The notes under the pieces are model-generated. The model saw nothing but the letters and a program-made list of their open reading frames with translations, was not told the DNA's origin and ran no database searches. The translations under genes were made by a program, and so were the position numbers. From Bacteroidota bacterium (lineage in GTDB: Bacteria > Bacteroidota > Bacteroidia > CAILMK01 > JAAYUY01): DNA of 58,771 nucleotides. How positions within the stretch are numbered: the first letter of the stretch is position 1; each line of letters opens with the position of its first letter. The DNA lies in the NCBI GenBank assembly GCA_018698135.1, contig JABINZ010000160.1, positions 1 through 58,771 on the forward strand. Reading direction: 5' to 3'. Below are positions 9,698-18,429 of this stretch, piece by piece.

Positions 9698-10441
9698 TTA
9701 TTGTGCTGGAGCATCCAGTGTTTCAAATGATATTAATTCTACTTCAAAAATAAGTGTGGCTCCCGGAGGAATTACTTCACCAGCGCCTTGATCACCATAA
9801 GCTAAATCGGATGGAATATACAATTCGTATTTAGCACCTGGGCTCATTAACATAACACCTTCGGTCCATCCTGGAACAACTCTGTTTAAAGGAGTTACAA
9901 GAGGTTCGTTTCTGTTATAAGACTCATCGAAAATAGTTCCATCTAATAATTTTCCACGATAATGAATGGTAACAACATCTGTTGCCATTGGTTTGGCACC
10001 ACTTCCCTCTCTAATCACTTTATACTGAAGACCTGATTGAGTTTCCATAACACCTTCTTTCTTCTTATTTTCTGCCATAAACTCGGCACCTAATTTCTTA
10101 TTTGGTTCAGCATCAATCAATGCTTTTTCTTGTTGTTTTTGACTGCTTTTTAGTTGCATTTCCTGTTGCCAGGCCATTAATACAGCATCTTTTTCTTCAT
10201 CTGTAAAGAAAGCATTTTCTTCAATATATTCTTTGTAACCAGCAGCCATTGCATCTGCATTGATTTCATATTCTTGTTCGATAAAATTCTTGGCAATATC
10301 CATTCCTATGGAATAGCTAATAGAATCTACATTATTTTCTGGTTCAAAATCTTTTGATCCAAATTTCAATCCATCTTTACAGCTTGTGAAAACAAACAGC
10401 ACGAGGATTACAAGGCTAAGTAAGTACGTTAATTTTTTCAT
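9698..10441 (-). CDS. FKBP-type peptidyl-prolyl isomerase lipoprotein, copy 2
   Basis: A 247-residue FKBP with a lipoprotein signal (LFVFTSC, Cys21), so unlike its neighbours it is membrane-anchored. It has the FKBP_N helical region (SISYSIGMDIAKNFIEQ) and FKBP_C domain ([50 protein letters not shown]). The active-site aromatic and acidic positions look intact. It has its own likely promoter (TATCTTTG at 10481-10474) and terminator (9650-9680), so the three copies are at least partly separate transcription units. It probably arose by tandem duplication. Confidence 0.93.
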   Translation of the reverse strand: MKKLTYLLSLVILVLFVFTSCKDGLKFGSKDFEPENNVDSISYSIGMDIAKNFIEQEYEINADAMAAGYKEYIEENAFFTDEEKDAVLMAWQQEMQLKSSQKQQEKALIDAEPNKKLGAEFMAENKKKEGVMETQSGLQYKVIREGSGAKPMATDVVTIHYRGKLLDGTIFDESYNRNEPLVTPLNRVVPGWTEGVMLMSPGAKYELYIPSDLAYGDQGAGEVIPPGATLIFEVELISFETLDAPAQ

Positions 10442-10473
10442 TATTTTTGATTATTTATTTAATTCTGAGGGCG

Positions 10474-10481
10474 CAAAGATA
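10474..10481 (-). promoter_or_regulatory. Bacteroidota -7 promoter box of FKBP copy 2
   Basis: TATCTTTG on the minus strand is a perfect TANNTTTG, 33 bases upstream of the ATG at 10441. No clear TTTG -33 box is seen. Confidence 0.5.
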
Positions 10482-10517
10482 TTAAAATCATCAGATTAAG
10501 ACTCCTGCCTGTTTGAT

Positions 10518-11228
10518 TTATTTTTCAGAATCAGGACTATCTTTAATGACTTTTATTAATTCAACATCAAATATTAATACTGCACCACCGGGTATTGATG
10601 TTCCTGCACCTTGATCTCCATAGCCTAATTCAGGTGAAATAAAGAACTTGTATTTTGCTCCTTCCTTCATCAATTGCAAGCCTTCGGTCCATCCTTTAAT
10701 TACACCAGCAAGTGGAAAGGTGATGGGTTCGCCTCTATCATAGGAAGAATCGAATTTCGTTCCATCGATCAATGTTCCACTATAATGTACCATTACCTGA
10801 TCTGCAGCAGCTGGTTTTGCTCCACTACCTTCTCGCAATACAATATATTGCAATCCAGAAGAGGTTGTTTTTACACCTGCTTTATCTTTATTTGCTTCCA
10901 AAAACAGAACACCATCTTTCTTCATACTTCCTGCTTTCTTAACGCGCAAATCAGCTACATACTCAGTCAGGATTTTATTACTTTGATCGGCATCAAACAA
11001 AGAAGCTTGTTTGTTCATCCCAATAATTATAGCATCTACTAAGAGCTGAGGATTAATTTCGATGTTTTGCTTGTAGAAGTTTTGGCCCAAATCGTGACCA
11101 ATGATGTAACTAATGGAATCAACTAAGTTTGATAACTTCACTTCTTTTTCATTTTGAGCAAATGAAGTGCTATTTAATCCCACTAAAATAACTAGGGTCA
11201 GTAAAATTGAAAATGTTTTGAATCTCAT
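10518..11228 (-). CDS. FKBP-type peptidyl-prolyl isomerase (exported), copy 3
   Basis: A 236-residue member of the same family with a cleavable signal peptide (about residues 1-24, NSTSFAQ). FKBP_N region: SISYIIGHDLGQNFYKQ. FKBP_C domain: VMVHYSGTLIDGTKFDSSYD, VIKGWTEGLQLM, GYGDQGAGTSIPGGAVLIF. It is the first of the three in transcription order, 76 bases before copy 2. The sequences differ enough between copies to suggest an old duplication with separate client ranges, but that is inference. Confidence 0.92.
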   Translation of the reverse strand: MRFKTFSILLTLVILVGLNSTSFAQNEKEVKLSNLVDSISYIIGHDLGQNFYKQNIEINPQLLVDAIIIGMNKQASLFDADQSNKILTEYVADLRVKKAGSMKKDGVLFLEANKDKAGVKTTSSGLQYIVLREGSGAKPAAADQVMVHYSGTLIDGTKFDSSYDRGEPITFPLAGVIKGWTEGLQLMKEGAKYKFFISPELGYGDQGAGTSIPGGAVLIFDVELIKVIKDSPDSEK

Positions 11229-11407
11229 AATACTCTTTTTATTAATAAATATGTAAATTGGCCTTGTTGCTTCATTATTTCAGATGTGCAAATTACAAAA
11301 TATTGTAGTTGTCAAATTGACGTATATTTAATTATAAAAGTTGCACGTTTTAATATAATAAATAATCGAAACAGCTATGAAATGATCATGCCAGTAAAGC
11401 AAAACAC

Positions 11408-12160
11408 ATGAAAACATTAGTCAAAACAACTGTTGTAATTATCTTACTTTCTTTATTTTCAATTCCTGTGTTCTCACAAGGAAGTGGCTTTGGGGATCAG
11501 CAAAAAAAGTATGCCCGAGTACGACAAGCCTATAATGACAAATACGATTATATAGACAATTTACTCAAGAAAAAAGGCATCAAACAATTTCATTATGAGC
11601 TCTTTATCATGACTTATAAAGCAGAGCAGATTGTTGAAGTATGGGTTAGGCCAAAAGAGAAAAAAGAATTTATACTACTGGTTTCTTATGATATCTGTAG
11701 CCCATCGGGTGATTTAGGGCCCAAACGTAAGCAAGGAGATTTGCAAGTGCCAGAAGGTTTTTATAAAATTGATCGCTTTAATCCTGCCAGTAATTTTTAT
11801 ATTTCATTGGGCGTAAACTATCCCAATGCATCTGATAAAATACGAGGAAATAAAGCCACACCTGGAGGCGATATATTTATTCATGGTAATTGTGTAACAA
11901 TAGGATGCATACCGCTTACTGACAATATTATTAAAGAACTTTATTTATTAGCCATTGAGGCCAAAGATAATGGACAAGATAAAATTAGGGTGTTTATGCT
12001 TCCATTTAAAATGACAGATGAAAACATGAATGAAAATAAAAACAACCCACATTATTCTTTTTGGACAGAATTGCAACCAGCTTATTCCTACTTTATGAAG
12101 AATAAGCTTCTTCCAACCATACGAATTGATGGACAAGGGAAGTATCTCATTAATCCATAA
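11408..12160 (+). CDS. YafK-like L,D-transpeptidase-family protein
   Basis: A 250-residue exported protein (signal peptide residues 1-24, IPVFSQ) with a YkuD-fold catalytic core. The motif GGDIFIHGNCVTIGCIPL places His159 and the nucleophile Cys167, matching the HGxxxTxGC pattern of the YafK branch. Known YafK (DpaA) of E. coli releases Braun lipoprotein from peptidoglycan; others crosslink peptidoglycan. Which reaction applies here cannot be told. Together with the transglutaminase-like gene 15 bases downstream it may form a cell-envelope unit. Confidence 0.85.
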   Translation: MKTLVKTTVVIILLSLFSIPVFSQGSGFGDQQKKYARVRQAYNDKYDYIDNLLKKKGIKQFHYELFIMTYKAEQIVEVWVRPKEKKEFILLVSYDICSPSGDLGPKRKQGDLQVPEGFYKIDRFNPASNFYISLGVNYPNASDKIRGNKATPGGDIFIHGNCVTIGCIPLTDNIIKELYLLAIEAKDNGQDKIRVFMLPFKMTDENMNENKNNPHYSFWTELQPAYSYFMKNKLLPTIRIDGQGKYLINP

Positions 12161-12174
12161 AATCTGTATCCACA

Positions 12175-13137
12175 ATGAATACAGAAAATAACCCTACAGG
12201 CATCGAATTCACTCCTGCCCAGACTAAAGAGCCTGAAAAACAATCAAGTTATCAGCAAAATATCATCTATGCAATCTCAACATGGGTAGCAACACTCCTT
12301 ATTGTAATTCCACTATTTATAATAATCTATAAATTCATTCCTTCCATCAAGTTTGTTATAGCCGACAAATATGTAATACGGCTGGATCAGGTTCTTACAT
12401 TTATAGTTATTTTTTTTCTGATCCGCTTATTAGTAAAACTACTTAAAAAATTTGTAGCCGGAATTGTTATCATGATAATCGTTTATTTGACTTTTAATTT
12501 ATTTCTGCACAAATACAGTTTTTCAGATATTTATAAGGATTATAAATCGTTGGTAATCTATTTAAAGGAGGAGCCCATAAAAGTTCCTTTCGTGCCTGAA
12601 TCAGCCTCATTCAGAAATGGGATTAAAATCAGGGCTGCCATTCAAGCAGAAAACCCCGTTGTCCGAAATTTTGCTGTTGTGCTTTCGCTTAAGCATTTCA
12701 ATGATCCCAATTTATACCGGAGATATGGAAAGGTAATTCGCTATTTCTCCATTTTCAAGGATATCAATCAGAGATGGCAATATGTTTACGACCCGGTTAA
12801 TTCAGATTATTATGCATCTGCACGTGAAAGTATCATGCATTTATCTGGCGATTGTGACGATCATTCAATAGTTATGGCTAGTTGCATAATGGCTGTAGGT
12901 GGTGAAGCCAGAATAGTTCGTACGGTAGGCCACTTATATCCCGAAGTAAAAATCTGCCACAAACAGGATTTGGTAAAATACAACCTGCTTATCAGGCAAT
13001 TGTTCGAAACAGAAGGCAAAGACATCTTTTTCCATGAAGATGAAGATGGTTATATTTGGTTAAATTTTGATTATACCGATCGTTATCCCGGTGGCAAATT
13101 CATGAATCAAAAAATTATTGGCATATTAAAACTTTAA
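12175..13137 (+). CDS. membrane protein with transglutaminase-like domain
   Basis: A 320-residue protein with hydrophobic spans at about residues 35-56, 70-88 and 92-112, then a soluble domain. That domain has SGDCDDHSIVMASCIMAVGG (Cys227), GHLYPEV (His253) and WLNFDYTD (Asp299), the Cys-His-Asp triad order of the transglutaminase/protease superfamily. Bacterial relatives are usually proteases or peptidases. Substrate unknown. It lies between the YafK-like gene and the BNR protein with gaps of 14 and 9 bases, so the three are likely co-transcribed. Confidence 0.72.
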   Translation: MNTENNPTGIEFTPAQTKEPEKQSSYQQNIIYAISTWVATLLIVIPLFIIIYKFIPSIKFVIADKYVIRLDQVLTFIVIFFLIRLLVKLLKKFVAGIVIMIIVYLTFNLFLHKYSFSDIYKDYKSLVIYLKEEPIKVPFVPESASFRNGIKIRAAIQAENPVVRNFAVVLSLKHFNDPNLYRRYGKVIRYFSIFKDINQRWQYVYDPVNSDYYASARESIMHLSGDCDDHSIVMASCIMAVGGEARIVRTVGHLYPEVKICHKQDLVKYNLLIRQLFETEGKDIFFHEDEDGYIWLNFDYTDRYPGGKFMNQKIIGILKL

Positions 13138-13146
13138 TTCTTTACA

Positions 13147-16100
13147 ATGAAAAAATATATCATTCTACTTGCTCTTTGTATTTTATTGCCTGCTTTAACC
13201 TTCTCTCAAAAAGATGAAGACAAAGACCTGATGAAATCATCCACTTTTTCTGGATTAAAATTCAGGAGTATCGGCCCTGCTTTGATGTCAGGTAGAATAA
13301 CAGACTTTGCTGTAAATCCAAACAATATCCATGAATATTATGTGGCGGTGGCATGCGGTGGCGTATGGAAAACGCAGAACTCAGGAACCACCTGGAAACC
13401 TATTTTCGATAGTGAGAAATCATTCAGCATTGGTTGTGTAACCATCGATCCCAATAATCCACATACTGTTTGGGTTGGTAGTGGAGAGAACAATAGTCAG
13501 CGCTCTGTTAGCTGGGGCGATGGTATTTATAAAAGTCTGGATGGCGGACAAAGCTGGACCAATATGGGTTTGAAAAAATCTGAACATATTGCAAAAATCA
13601 TTGTTCATCCAAATAAATCAAATATAATTTATGTTGCCGCACAAGGACCACTTTGGGGTCCAGGTGGAGATCGTGGACTGTACAAAAGTATAGATGGTGG
13701 TACAACATGGGATGCTGTTTTAACCATCAGTGAAAATACAGGTGTGACTGATGTGGTGATGGATCCAAGAAATCCAGATGTTTTGTATGCAGCTTCCTAC
13801 CAAAGAAGACGTCATACGTGGACATTAATAAATGGCGGTCCTGAAGGTGCCATTCATAAAAGCACAGATGGTGGGAAAAATTGGCGCAAACTCTCAAAAG
13901 GAATTCCAGCAGGTGATATTGGCCGAATTGGTTTAGCTATTTCGCCTGTGAATCCAGATTATTTATATGCGATTATTGAAGCAGCGGAAGATAATGGAGG
14001 ATTTTATAAGTCTACTGATAGAGGTGAATCCTGGACAAAAACCTATAAATACAATACCGCAAGCGCACAATATTACAATGAGATTTTCTGCGATCCTGTT
14101 GATGCAGATAAAGTTTACATCCTAGATACGTATACAAGCTATACAGAAGATGGAGGAAATAGTTTCAAACGCTTAGGAAATAAAAATCGTCATGTAGATG
14201 ATCATGCTTTTTGGATTAATCCAAATAATACCAACCATATTCTTATTGGTGGAGATGGTGGCATTTATGAAACTGTTGATTTTGCACAAAGTTGGGAGTA
14301 CAAGGCAAATTTACCCATAACTCAGTTCTACCGAGTTTCGGTTGACAATACAATGCCATTTTATTATGTTTATGGTGGAACCCAAGACAATAGCACTCAA
14401 GGAGGACCATCACAAACCACCAGTATTTCGGGTATTACCAATGCCGATTGGTATTTAACAAAAGGTGGCGATGGTTTTGAAACGGTCATCGATCCTATTG
14501 ATCCGGATATTGTGTATTCTCAAAGTCAGTATGGCTGGTTGGTACGTTACAACAGAAAAAGTGGTGAATCGATTGGAATTAAGCCCATAGAAAAGAAAAA
14601 CGAAGAACCCTATCGATGGAATTGGGATGCTCCATTAATTATAAGTCCACATGCACATAAGAGACTTTATTTTGCGGCCAACAAACTTTTTAAAAGTGAT
14701 GACAAAGGCAATACCTGGCAAATTATCAGTCCTGATTTAACACGTCAAACAGATCGTGATAAATTGGAAATAATGGGTAAGGTTTGGCCTATTGATGCTG
14801 TGGCGAAAAATGCATCAACCTCTATTTATGGTAATATTGTTTCTCTGGCTGAAAGTCCTAAGAAAGAAGGCTTGCTTTATGTTGGAACAGATGATGGTTT
14901 AATCAATGTTTCGCTTGATGGTGGTCAAAATTGGAAACGCTATAAAAATTTTCACGGAGTTCCAGAATTCAGTTATGTGAGTTGTATTACGCCATCTCTG
15001 TTTGATGAAAATGTGGTTTTTGCCACTTTCGACAATCACAAAATGGCTGATTTCAAACCGTATATTCTGAAAAGCTCCGACAAAGGAAAAAGTTGGACAA
15101 ACATTAGCAGCAATCTGGAAGAGCCTGATGTTGTTTATACAATAGTTCAAGATCACAAAGACAAAAACCTTTTGTTTATTGGAACCGAATATGGAGTTTA
15201 CTTCAGTTATAATGAAGGCAAAAAATGGATACAATTAAAATCTGGTTTACCAACAATAGCTGTTCGCGATATTGCCATTCAGCAAAGAGAAAGTGATTTA
15301 GTACTGGGTACTTTTGGACGCAGTTTTTATATTCTCGACAACTACTCAGCATTGCGAAATTTAAATGATGAATCATTTGAAAAACCAGCCATCATCTTTC
15401 CAATCAAAGATGCTTTGATGTTTGTACACGAGAGACCTTTGGGAAGTGAAAAAGGATCTCAGGGTGATGCATTTTATACGGCTAAAAACCCAGATTTTGG
15501 AGCAACTTTTACTTATTATTTAAAAGAAAGTCCGAAAACAAAAAAACAAGTTCGTAAGGAGAAGGAAAAAGAAGCCATCAAGAATGGGGAAAAACCACCT
15601 TATCCAAGTTTTGAAGAATTGGAAGCAGAATCACTTGAAAAAGCAGCCTATCTACTATTTACGATAAAAGATGCAAGCGGTAATATTATCAGAAGACTAC
15701 ATGCAAACGCGAGCAAAGGATTGCAAAGAATTACATGGGATTTACGCTATGCAAGCAACGGGACTGCCCGATTGAATTCGAAAAATGAGCAGGAAGGTGG
15801 CTTGCTAACATTGCCAGGCGAATATAGTGTTCAACTTGATTTGGTTGAAGATGGCAAAACAACAGCTTTGTTTGAAGCTGTAAAATTTACTAGCAAGTTT
15901 TTGCATGATGCTGAAATTAATGCAGTAGATAGAGCTGAACTTTTAAGCTTTACACAAAAAATCAGCGAACTAAGACGAGTTGTTTCAGCAAGCATCGAAT
16001 TTTCTAACAACTTGGATAAAAATAGTCGATTAGCTCAACAAGCATTAAAACTAGTTGATCAACCTAATGTTGCTTTATTGCAAAAGGCAAGAACAATTGA

Positions 16101-16395
16101 ATTGGAAAATAAAGTAATCACAAAAGCATTAACAGGCGATAAAATTCGTACAGAGCGCAATGCACCTGTTCCTCAATCCATTAATGGCCGCTTAGGAACC
16201 ATTACATGGGAACTTTGGAAAACCAATGACAAACCAACTCAAACACATTATGATAGTTATCAAGCAGCAAAGGAAGAGTTTGATATCGTTTACGACAAAA
16301 TGAAAAAATTATTGGTACAATATAAAGCACTTGAAACAGACTTGGAAAAACTAAAGGCTCCAAATACGCCAGGTAGGTTGCCGGATTGGAAGTAG
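13147..16395 (+). CDS. secreted Vps10/sortilin-like BNR repeat protein
   Basis: A 1082-residue exported protein (signal peptide residues 1-20, LTFSQ). The first 750 residues hold about nine Asp-box (S-x-D-x-G-x-x-W) repeats, for example SLDGGQSWTNM, SIDGGTTWDAV, STDGGKNWRKL, SDDKGNTWQII and SSDKGKSWTNI. These build beta-propellers of the sortilin/Vps10 kind. A distinct C-terminal part (about 760-1082) has an Ig-like segment and a helical tail. Such proteins are common in Bacteroidota and often labelled glycosyl hydrolase, but no catalytic residues of a sialidase are evident. The role is unknown, probably ligand binding at the surface or in the periplasm. Confidence 0.85.
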   Translation: MKKYIILLALCILLPALTFSQKDEDKDLMKSSTFSGLKFRSIGPALMSGRITDFAVNPNNIHEYYVAVACGGVWKTQNSGTTWKPIFDSEKSFSIGCVTIDPNNPHTVWVGSGENNSQRSVSWGDGIYKSLDGGQSWTNMGLKKSEHIAKIIVHPNKSNIIYVAAQGPLWGPGGDRGLYKSIDGGTTWDAVLTISENTGVTDVVMDPRNPDVLYAASYQRRRHTWTLINGGPEGAIHKSTDGGKNWRKLSKGIPAGDIGRIGLAISPVNPDYLYAIIEAAEDNGGFYKSTDRGESWTKTYKYNTASAQYYNEIFCDPVDADKVYILDTYTSYTEDGGNSFKRLGNKNRHVDDHAFWINPNNTNHILIGGDGGIYETVDFAQSWEYKANLPITQFYRVSVDNTMPFYYVYGGTQDNSTQGGPSQTTSISGITNADWYLTKGGDGFETVIDPIDPDIVYSQSQYGWLVRYNRKSGESIGIKPIEKKNEEPYRWNWDAPLIISPHAHKRLYFAANKLFKSDDKGNTWQIISPDLTRQTDRDKLEIMGKVWPIDAVAKNASTSIYGNIVSLAESPKKEGLLYVGTDDGLINVSLDGGQNWKRYKNFHGVPEFSYVSCITPSLFDENVVFATFDNHKMADFKPYILKSSDKGKSWTNISSNLEEPDVVYTIVQDHKDKNLLFIGTEYGVYFSYNEGKKWIQLKSGLPTIAVRDIAIQQRESDLVLGTFGRSFYILDNYSALRNLNDESFEKPAIIFPIKDALMFVHERPLGSEKGSQGDAFYTAKNPDFGATFTYYLKESPKTKKQVRKEKEKEAIKNGEKPPYPSFEELEAESLEKAAYLLFTIKDASGNIIRRLHANASKGLQRITWDLRYASNGTARLNSKNEQEGGLLTLPGEYSVQLDLVEDGKTTALFEAVKFTSKFLHDAEINAVDRAELLSFTQKISELRRVVSASIEFSNNLDKNSRLAQQALKLVDQPNVALLQKARTIELENKVITKALTGDKIRTERNAPVPQSINGRLGTITWELWKTNDKPTQTHYDSYQAAKEEFDIVYDKMKKLLVQYKALETDLEKLKAPNTPGRLPDWK

Positions 16396-16413
16396 AATTT
16401 TGGAATTACGGAT

Positions 16414-16464
16414 TTGTTGGTGCGAGCTTGCCCCCCTTGTTGGTGCGAGCTTGTAGCTCGTACC
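16414..16464 (+). repeat. REP-like palindrome with a partial tandem copy
   Basis: TTGTTGGTGCGAGCTTG occurs at 16414-16430 and again at 16437-16453, separated by CCCCCC. The second copy continues into AGCTCGTACC, making a hairpin (GGTGCGAGCT / AGCTCGTACC, one G-T pair, loop TGT) at 16442-16464. A perfect inverted copy lies at 17069-17094, on the other side of the transposase gene. Confidence 0.85.
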
Positions 16465-16476
16465 ATTAACTACATC

Positions 16477-17025
16477 TTATTCTAACAAGCAGATTTTTAC
16501 ATTACCTGAAATGCCTACATAGTCTCTTGCACTACTATATTTCCAATGATGAGGTTCATCCACAAATCCTGCTACAACTGGGTTATTGTGTACATAATCT
16601 AATTTTTGTTCAAGAACATGATTGCTCCAAAGTTCAATTGGTTGCTTATGTTGTTGCCAGAATTGAAAATCTTGAACATTACTATTTTTCATTCCTGCAT
16701 CTCTCATCATTTGTAATATCCATTTCCTTCTGCTTTCTTGTTCATTCCCATCAATTTCTTTTCTCATTTGTTTTGAGGTAAATGTTTTAAACTCCTTAAT
16801 TAGCTTTGAGGGATTATTATTGTTGTCTCGGAAAATTAAATGAATGTGACTGGGCATAATGCAATAGGCATAAACAATTAATCCTTTATTGTCTGTGCAG
16901 TAATTCAGACTATCAGTAATAATATTGAAATAGTCTTCACGTATGAAAATATCAATCCAATTTATTGTAGCAAAGGATATAAAATAAATCCCTTCTGGAT
17001 TATACATTTTGTATTTTCTGCTCAT
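16477..17025 (-). CDS. REP-associated tyrosine transposase (Y1, HUH)
   Basis: A 182-residue Y1 transposase of the IS200-related RAYT group. The metal-binding HUH motif is in MPSHIHLIF (His60, His62), and the catalytic tyrosine is expected in LDYVHNNPV (Tyr144). The typical ending HHWKYSSARDY is present. RAYTs cut and rejoin single-stranded DNA at REP hairpins. Here the hairpins lie 13 bases beyond the stop and 44 bases upstream of the start. The frame is complete, so the enzyme may be active. Confidence 0.9.
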   Translation of the reverse strand: MSRKYKMYNPEGIYFISFATINWIDIFIREDYFNIITDSLNYCTDNKGLIVYAYCIMPSHIHLIFRDNNNNPSKLIKEFKTFTSKQMRKEIDGNEQESRRKWILQMMRDAGMKNSNVQDFQFWQQHKQPIELWSNHVLEQKLDYVHNNPVVAGFVDEPHHWKYSSARDYVGISGNVKICLLE

Positions 17026-17068
17026 GTAATCAAAGTTACAATATTTGGATTGAATGAATATTAGTGGA

Positions 17069-17094
17069 GGTACGAGCTACAAGCTCGCACCAAC
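17069..17094 (-). repeat. REP-like palindrome, inverted copy
   Basis: GGTACGAGCTACAAGCTCGC and the following bases up to 17094 are the exact reverse complement of 16439-16464. It folds into the same hairpin with a 3-base loop. Confidence 0.85.
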
Positions 17095-17198
17095 TTTGGG
17101 TTGCTCATTTGGTATATAGACCATTTGTTTCATGCAATAAGCCTGTTTAGCCGCAGAAACTATATATTTGTATTCTATTTTAACAAAACGACAAATCA

Positions 17199-18362
17199 TT
17201 GAGTTTGATTTCTAAGACCTTCAGTTTAAGCGCCAGAACATTTAATGGTCTGGAATCGGTTTTGGCCAGAGAACTTGAGCAAATAGGCGCTCAAAATGTA
17301 CAAGCAAAAAAGCATTCTGTTAGCTTTTCAGCTGATACCGAATTAATGTACAAAGCCAATTTATGGCTACGAACTGCTACAAAAATATTGAAACCCATTT
17401 CCCGATTCAAATTTTCAAATGATCAGGGTTTATACCATAAAATACAAGAGATTAATTGGAGTAGCTATTTATCGGTTAGAGACACCTACGTAATCGATTG
17501 CACACTGATTGAATCCACTATTCAGCATCCACGCATAGCTGTATCCAAAGTAAAAGAAGGTATTAATAGCTATTTCAAGAAGGCGAAAAACACCATTCCA
17601 ACTATCGAGTTAAGCAATCCTGACTTTCGGATACATGTGCATATTTATAAAGAAAGTTGCACTATTTCCTTAGACACTTCTGGTCAACCATTGAACCACA
17701 GAGGCTATAAGCAAGATCAACAACAACGCTATTTGAACGAAGCTTTTGCTGCCGGACTTATTCTTATATCTGGTTGGAAAAAAGACAGCTACTTCATCGA
17801 TCCAATGTGTAATATAGGAACCATACCTATTGAAGCGTCTTTAATTGCCAACAATATTGCTCCTAACATTAGTCGGGATCATTTTGCATTTATGGAATGG
17901 AAAGATTTCGATAAAAGTGTATGGAACAAGGTGGTGGAAGATGCACATGCTGCTATTCGACCATTTTCCAAACGAATATATGGATATGATGAACAACCAT
18001 CATTGATAAAAGCCGGTAAATCCATTATTTTGAATTCAAAATTATTTTCAAAAATCCAATTGGACGTAGCTCGTTTTGATGAAGTGAACCCAATTCAGGA
18101 TAAAGGAATGGTGATAATATGCCCTCCTCCTTCTGATAAAATTCAACGAATGAGTCCCCGTGATTATTATGAAAAATTAGGCAATATGCTTAAATCCAAA
18201 TACATAGGTTACACAGCCGTTATTTATAGTCAGGACTTGGATGCTTTAAACTTTATTGGATTAAAGTCGATTTTTAAACGTAGCCTGTATTATGGTCAGT
18301 TTGAGGGTAGAATACAAAAATTTGAAGTTTTAGCATCGAGCAAAAAAGAATACGACTATTGA
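17199..18362 (+). CDS. THUMP-domain RlmL/Trm14-type methyltransferase, altered catalytic motif
   Basis: A 387-residue protein with an N-terminal THUMP-like RNA-binding region (about 20-165) and a class I methyltransferase domain. RGYKQDQQQRYLNEAFAAG and SGWKKDSYFIDPMC match the COG0116 family (23S rRNA m2G and tRNA guanosine methyltransferases). Two motifs depart from the family norm: the SAM-binding DPMCGSGT is DPMCNIGT (from Asp201), and the catalytic NPPY is CPPP (308-311). The fold looks kept but activity is doubtful. The start is TTG at 17199: a stop lies 18 bases upstream in frame and the first ATG is codon 50. Confidence 0.8.
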   Translation: MSLISKTFSLSARTFNGLESVLARELEQIGAQNVQAKKHSVSFSADTELMYKANLWLRTATKILKPISRFKFSNDQGLYHKIQEINWSSYLSVRDTYVIDCTLIESTIQHPRIAVSKVKEGINSYFKKAKNTIPTIELSNPDFRIHVHIYKESCTISLDTSGQPLNHRGYKQDQQQRYLNEAFAAGLILISGWKKDSYFIDPMCNIGTIPIEASLIANNIAPNISRDHFAFMEWKDFDKSVWNKVVEDAHAAIRPFSKRIYGYDEQPSLIKAGKSIILNSKLFSKIQLDVARFDEVNPIQDKGMVIICPPPSDKIQRMSPRDYYEKLGNMLKSKYIGYTAVIYSQDLDALNFIGLKSIFKRSLYYGQFEGRIQKFEVLASSKKEYDY

Positions 18363-18400
18363 CAATCTATCAAGCTTTCTGAAATACTCTATTATTTTAT

Positions 18401-18429
18401 TTGATCATCCGTTAATATACCAGTTGTTA
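18401..18429 (+). repeat. left terminal inverted repeat of the IS
   Basis: Begins TTGATCATCCGT and pairs with 19364-19392. It contains the last codon and stop of the transposase. Confidence 0.8.

Larger units (their letters stand above)
16439..17094. mobile_element. REP-bounded RAYT unit
   Basis: A tyrosine transposase gene is flanked by 26-base perfect inverted repeats (16439-16464 and 17069-17094), each itself able to fold into a hairpin. This is the arrangement known for REP/BIME systems mobilised by REP-associated tyrosine transposases. It sits between two unrelated plus-strand genes and does not interrupt either. Confidence 0.8.
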
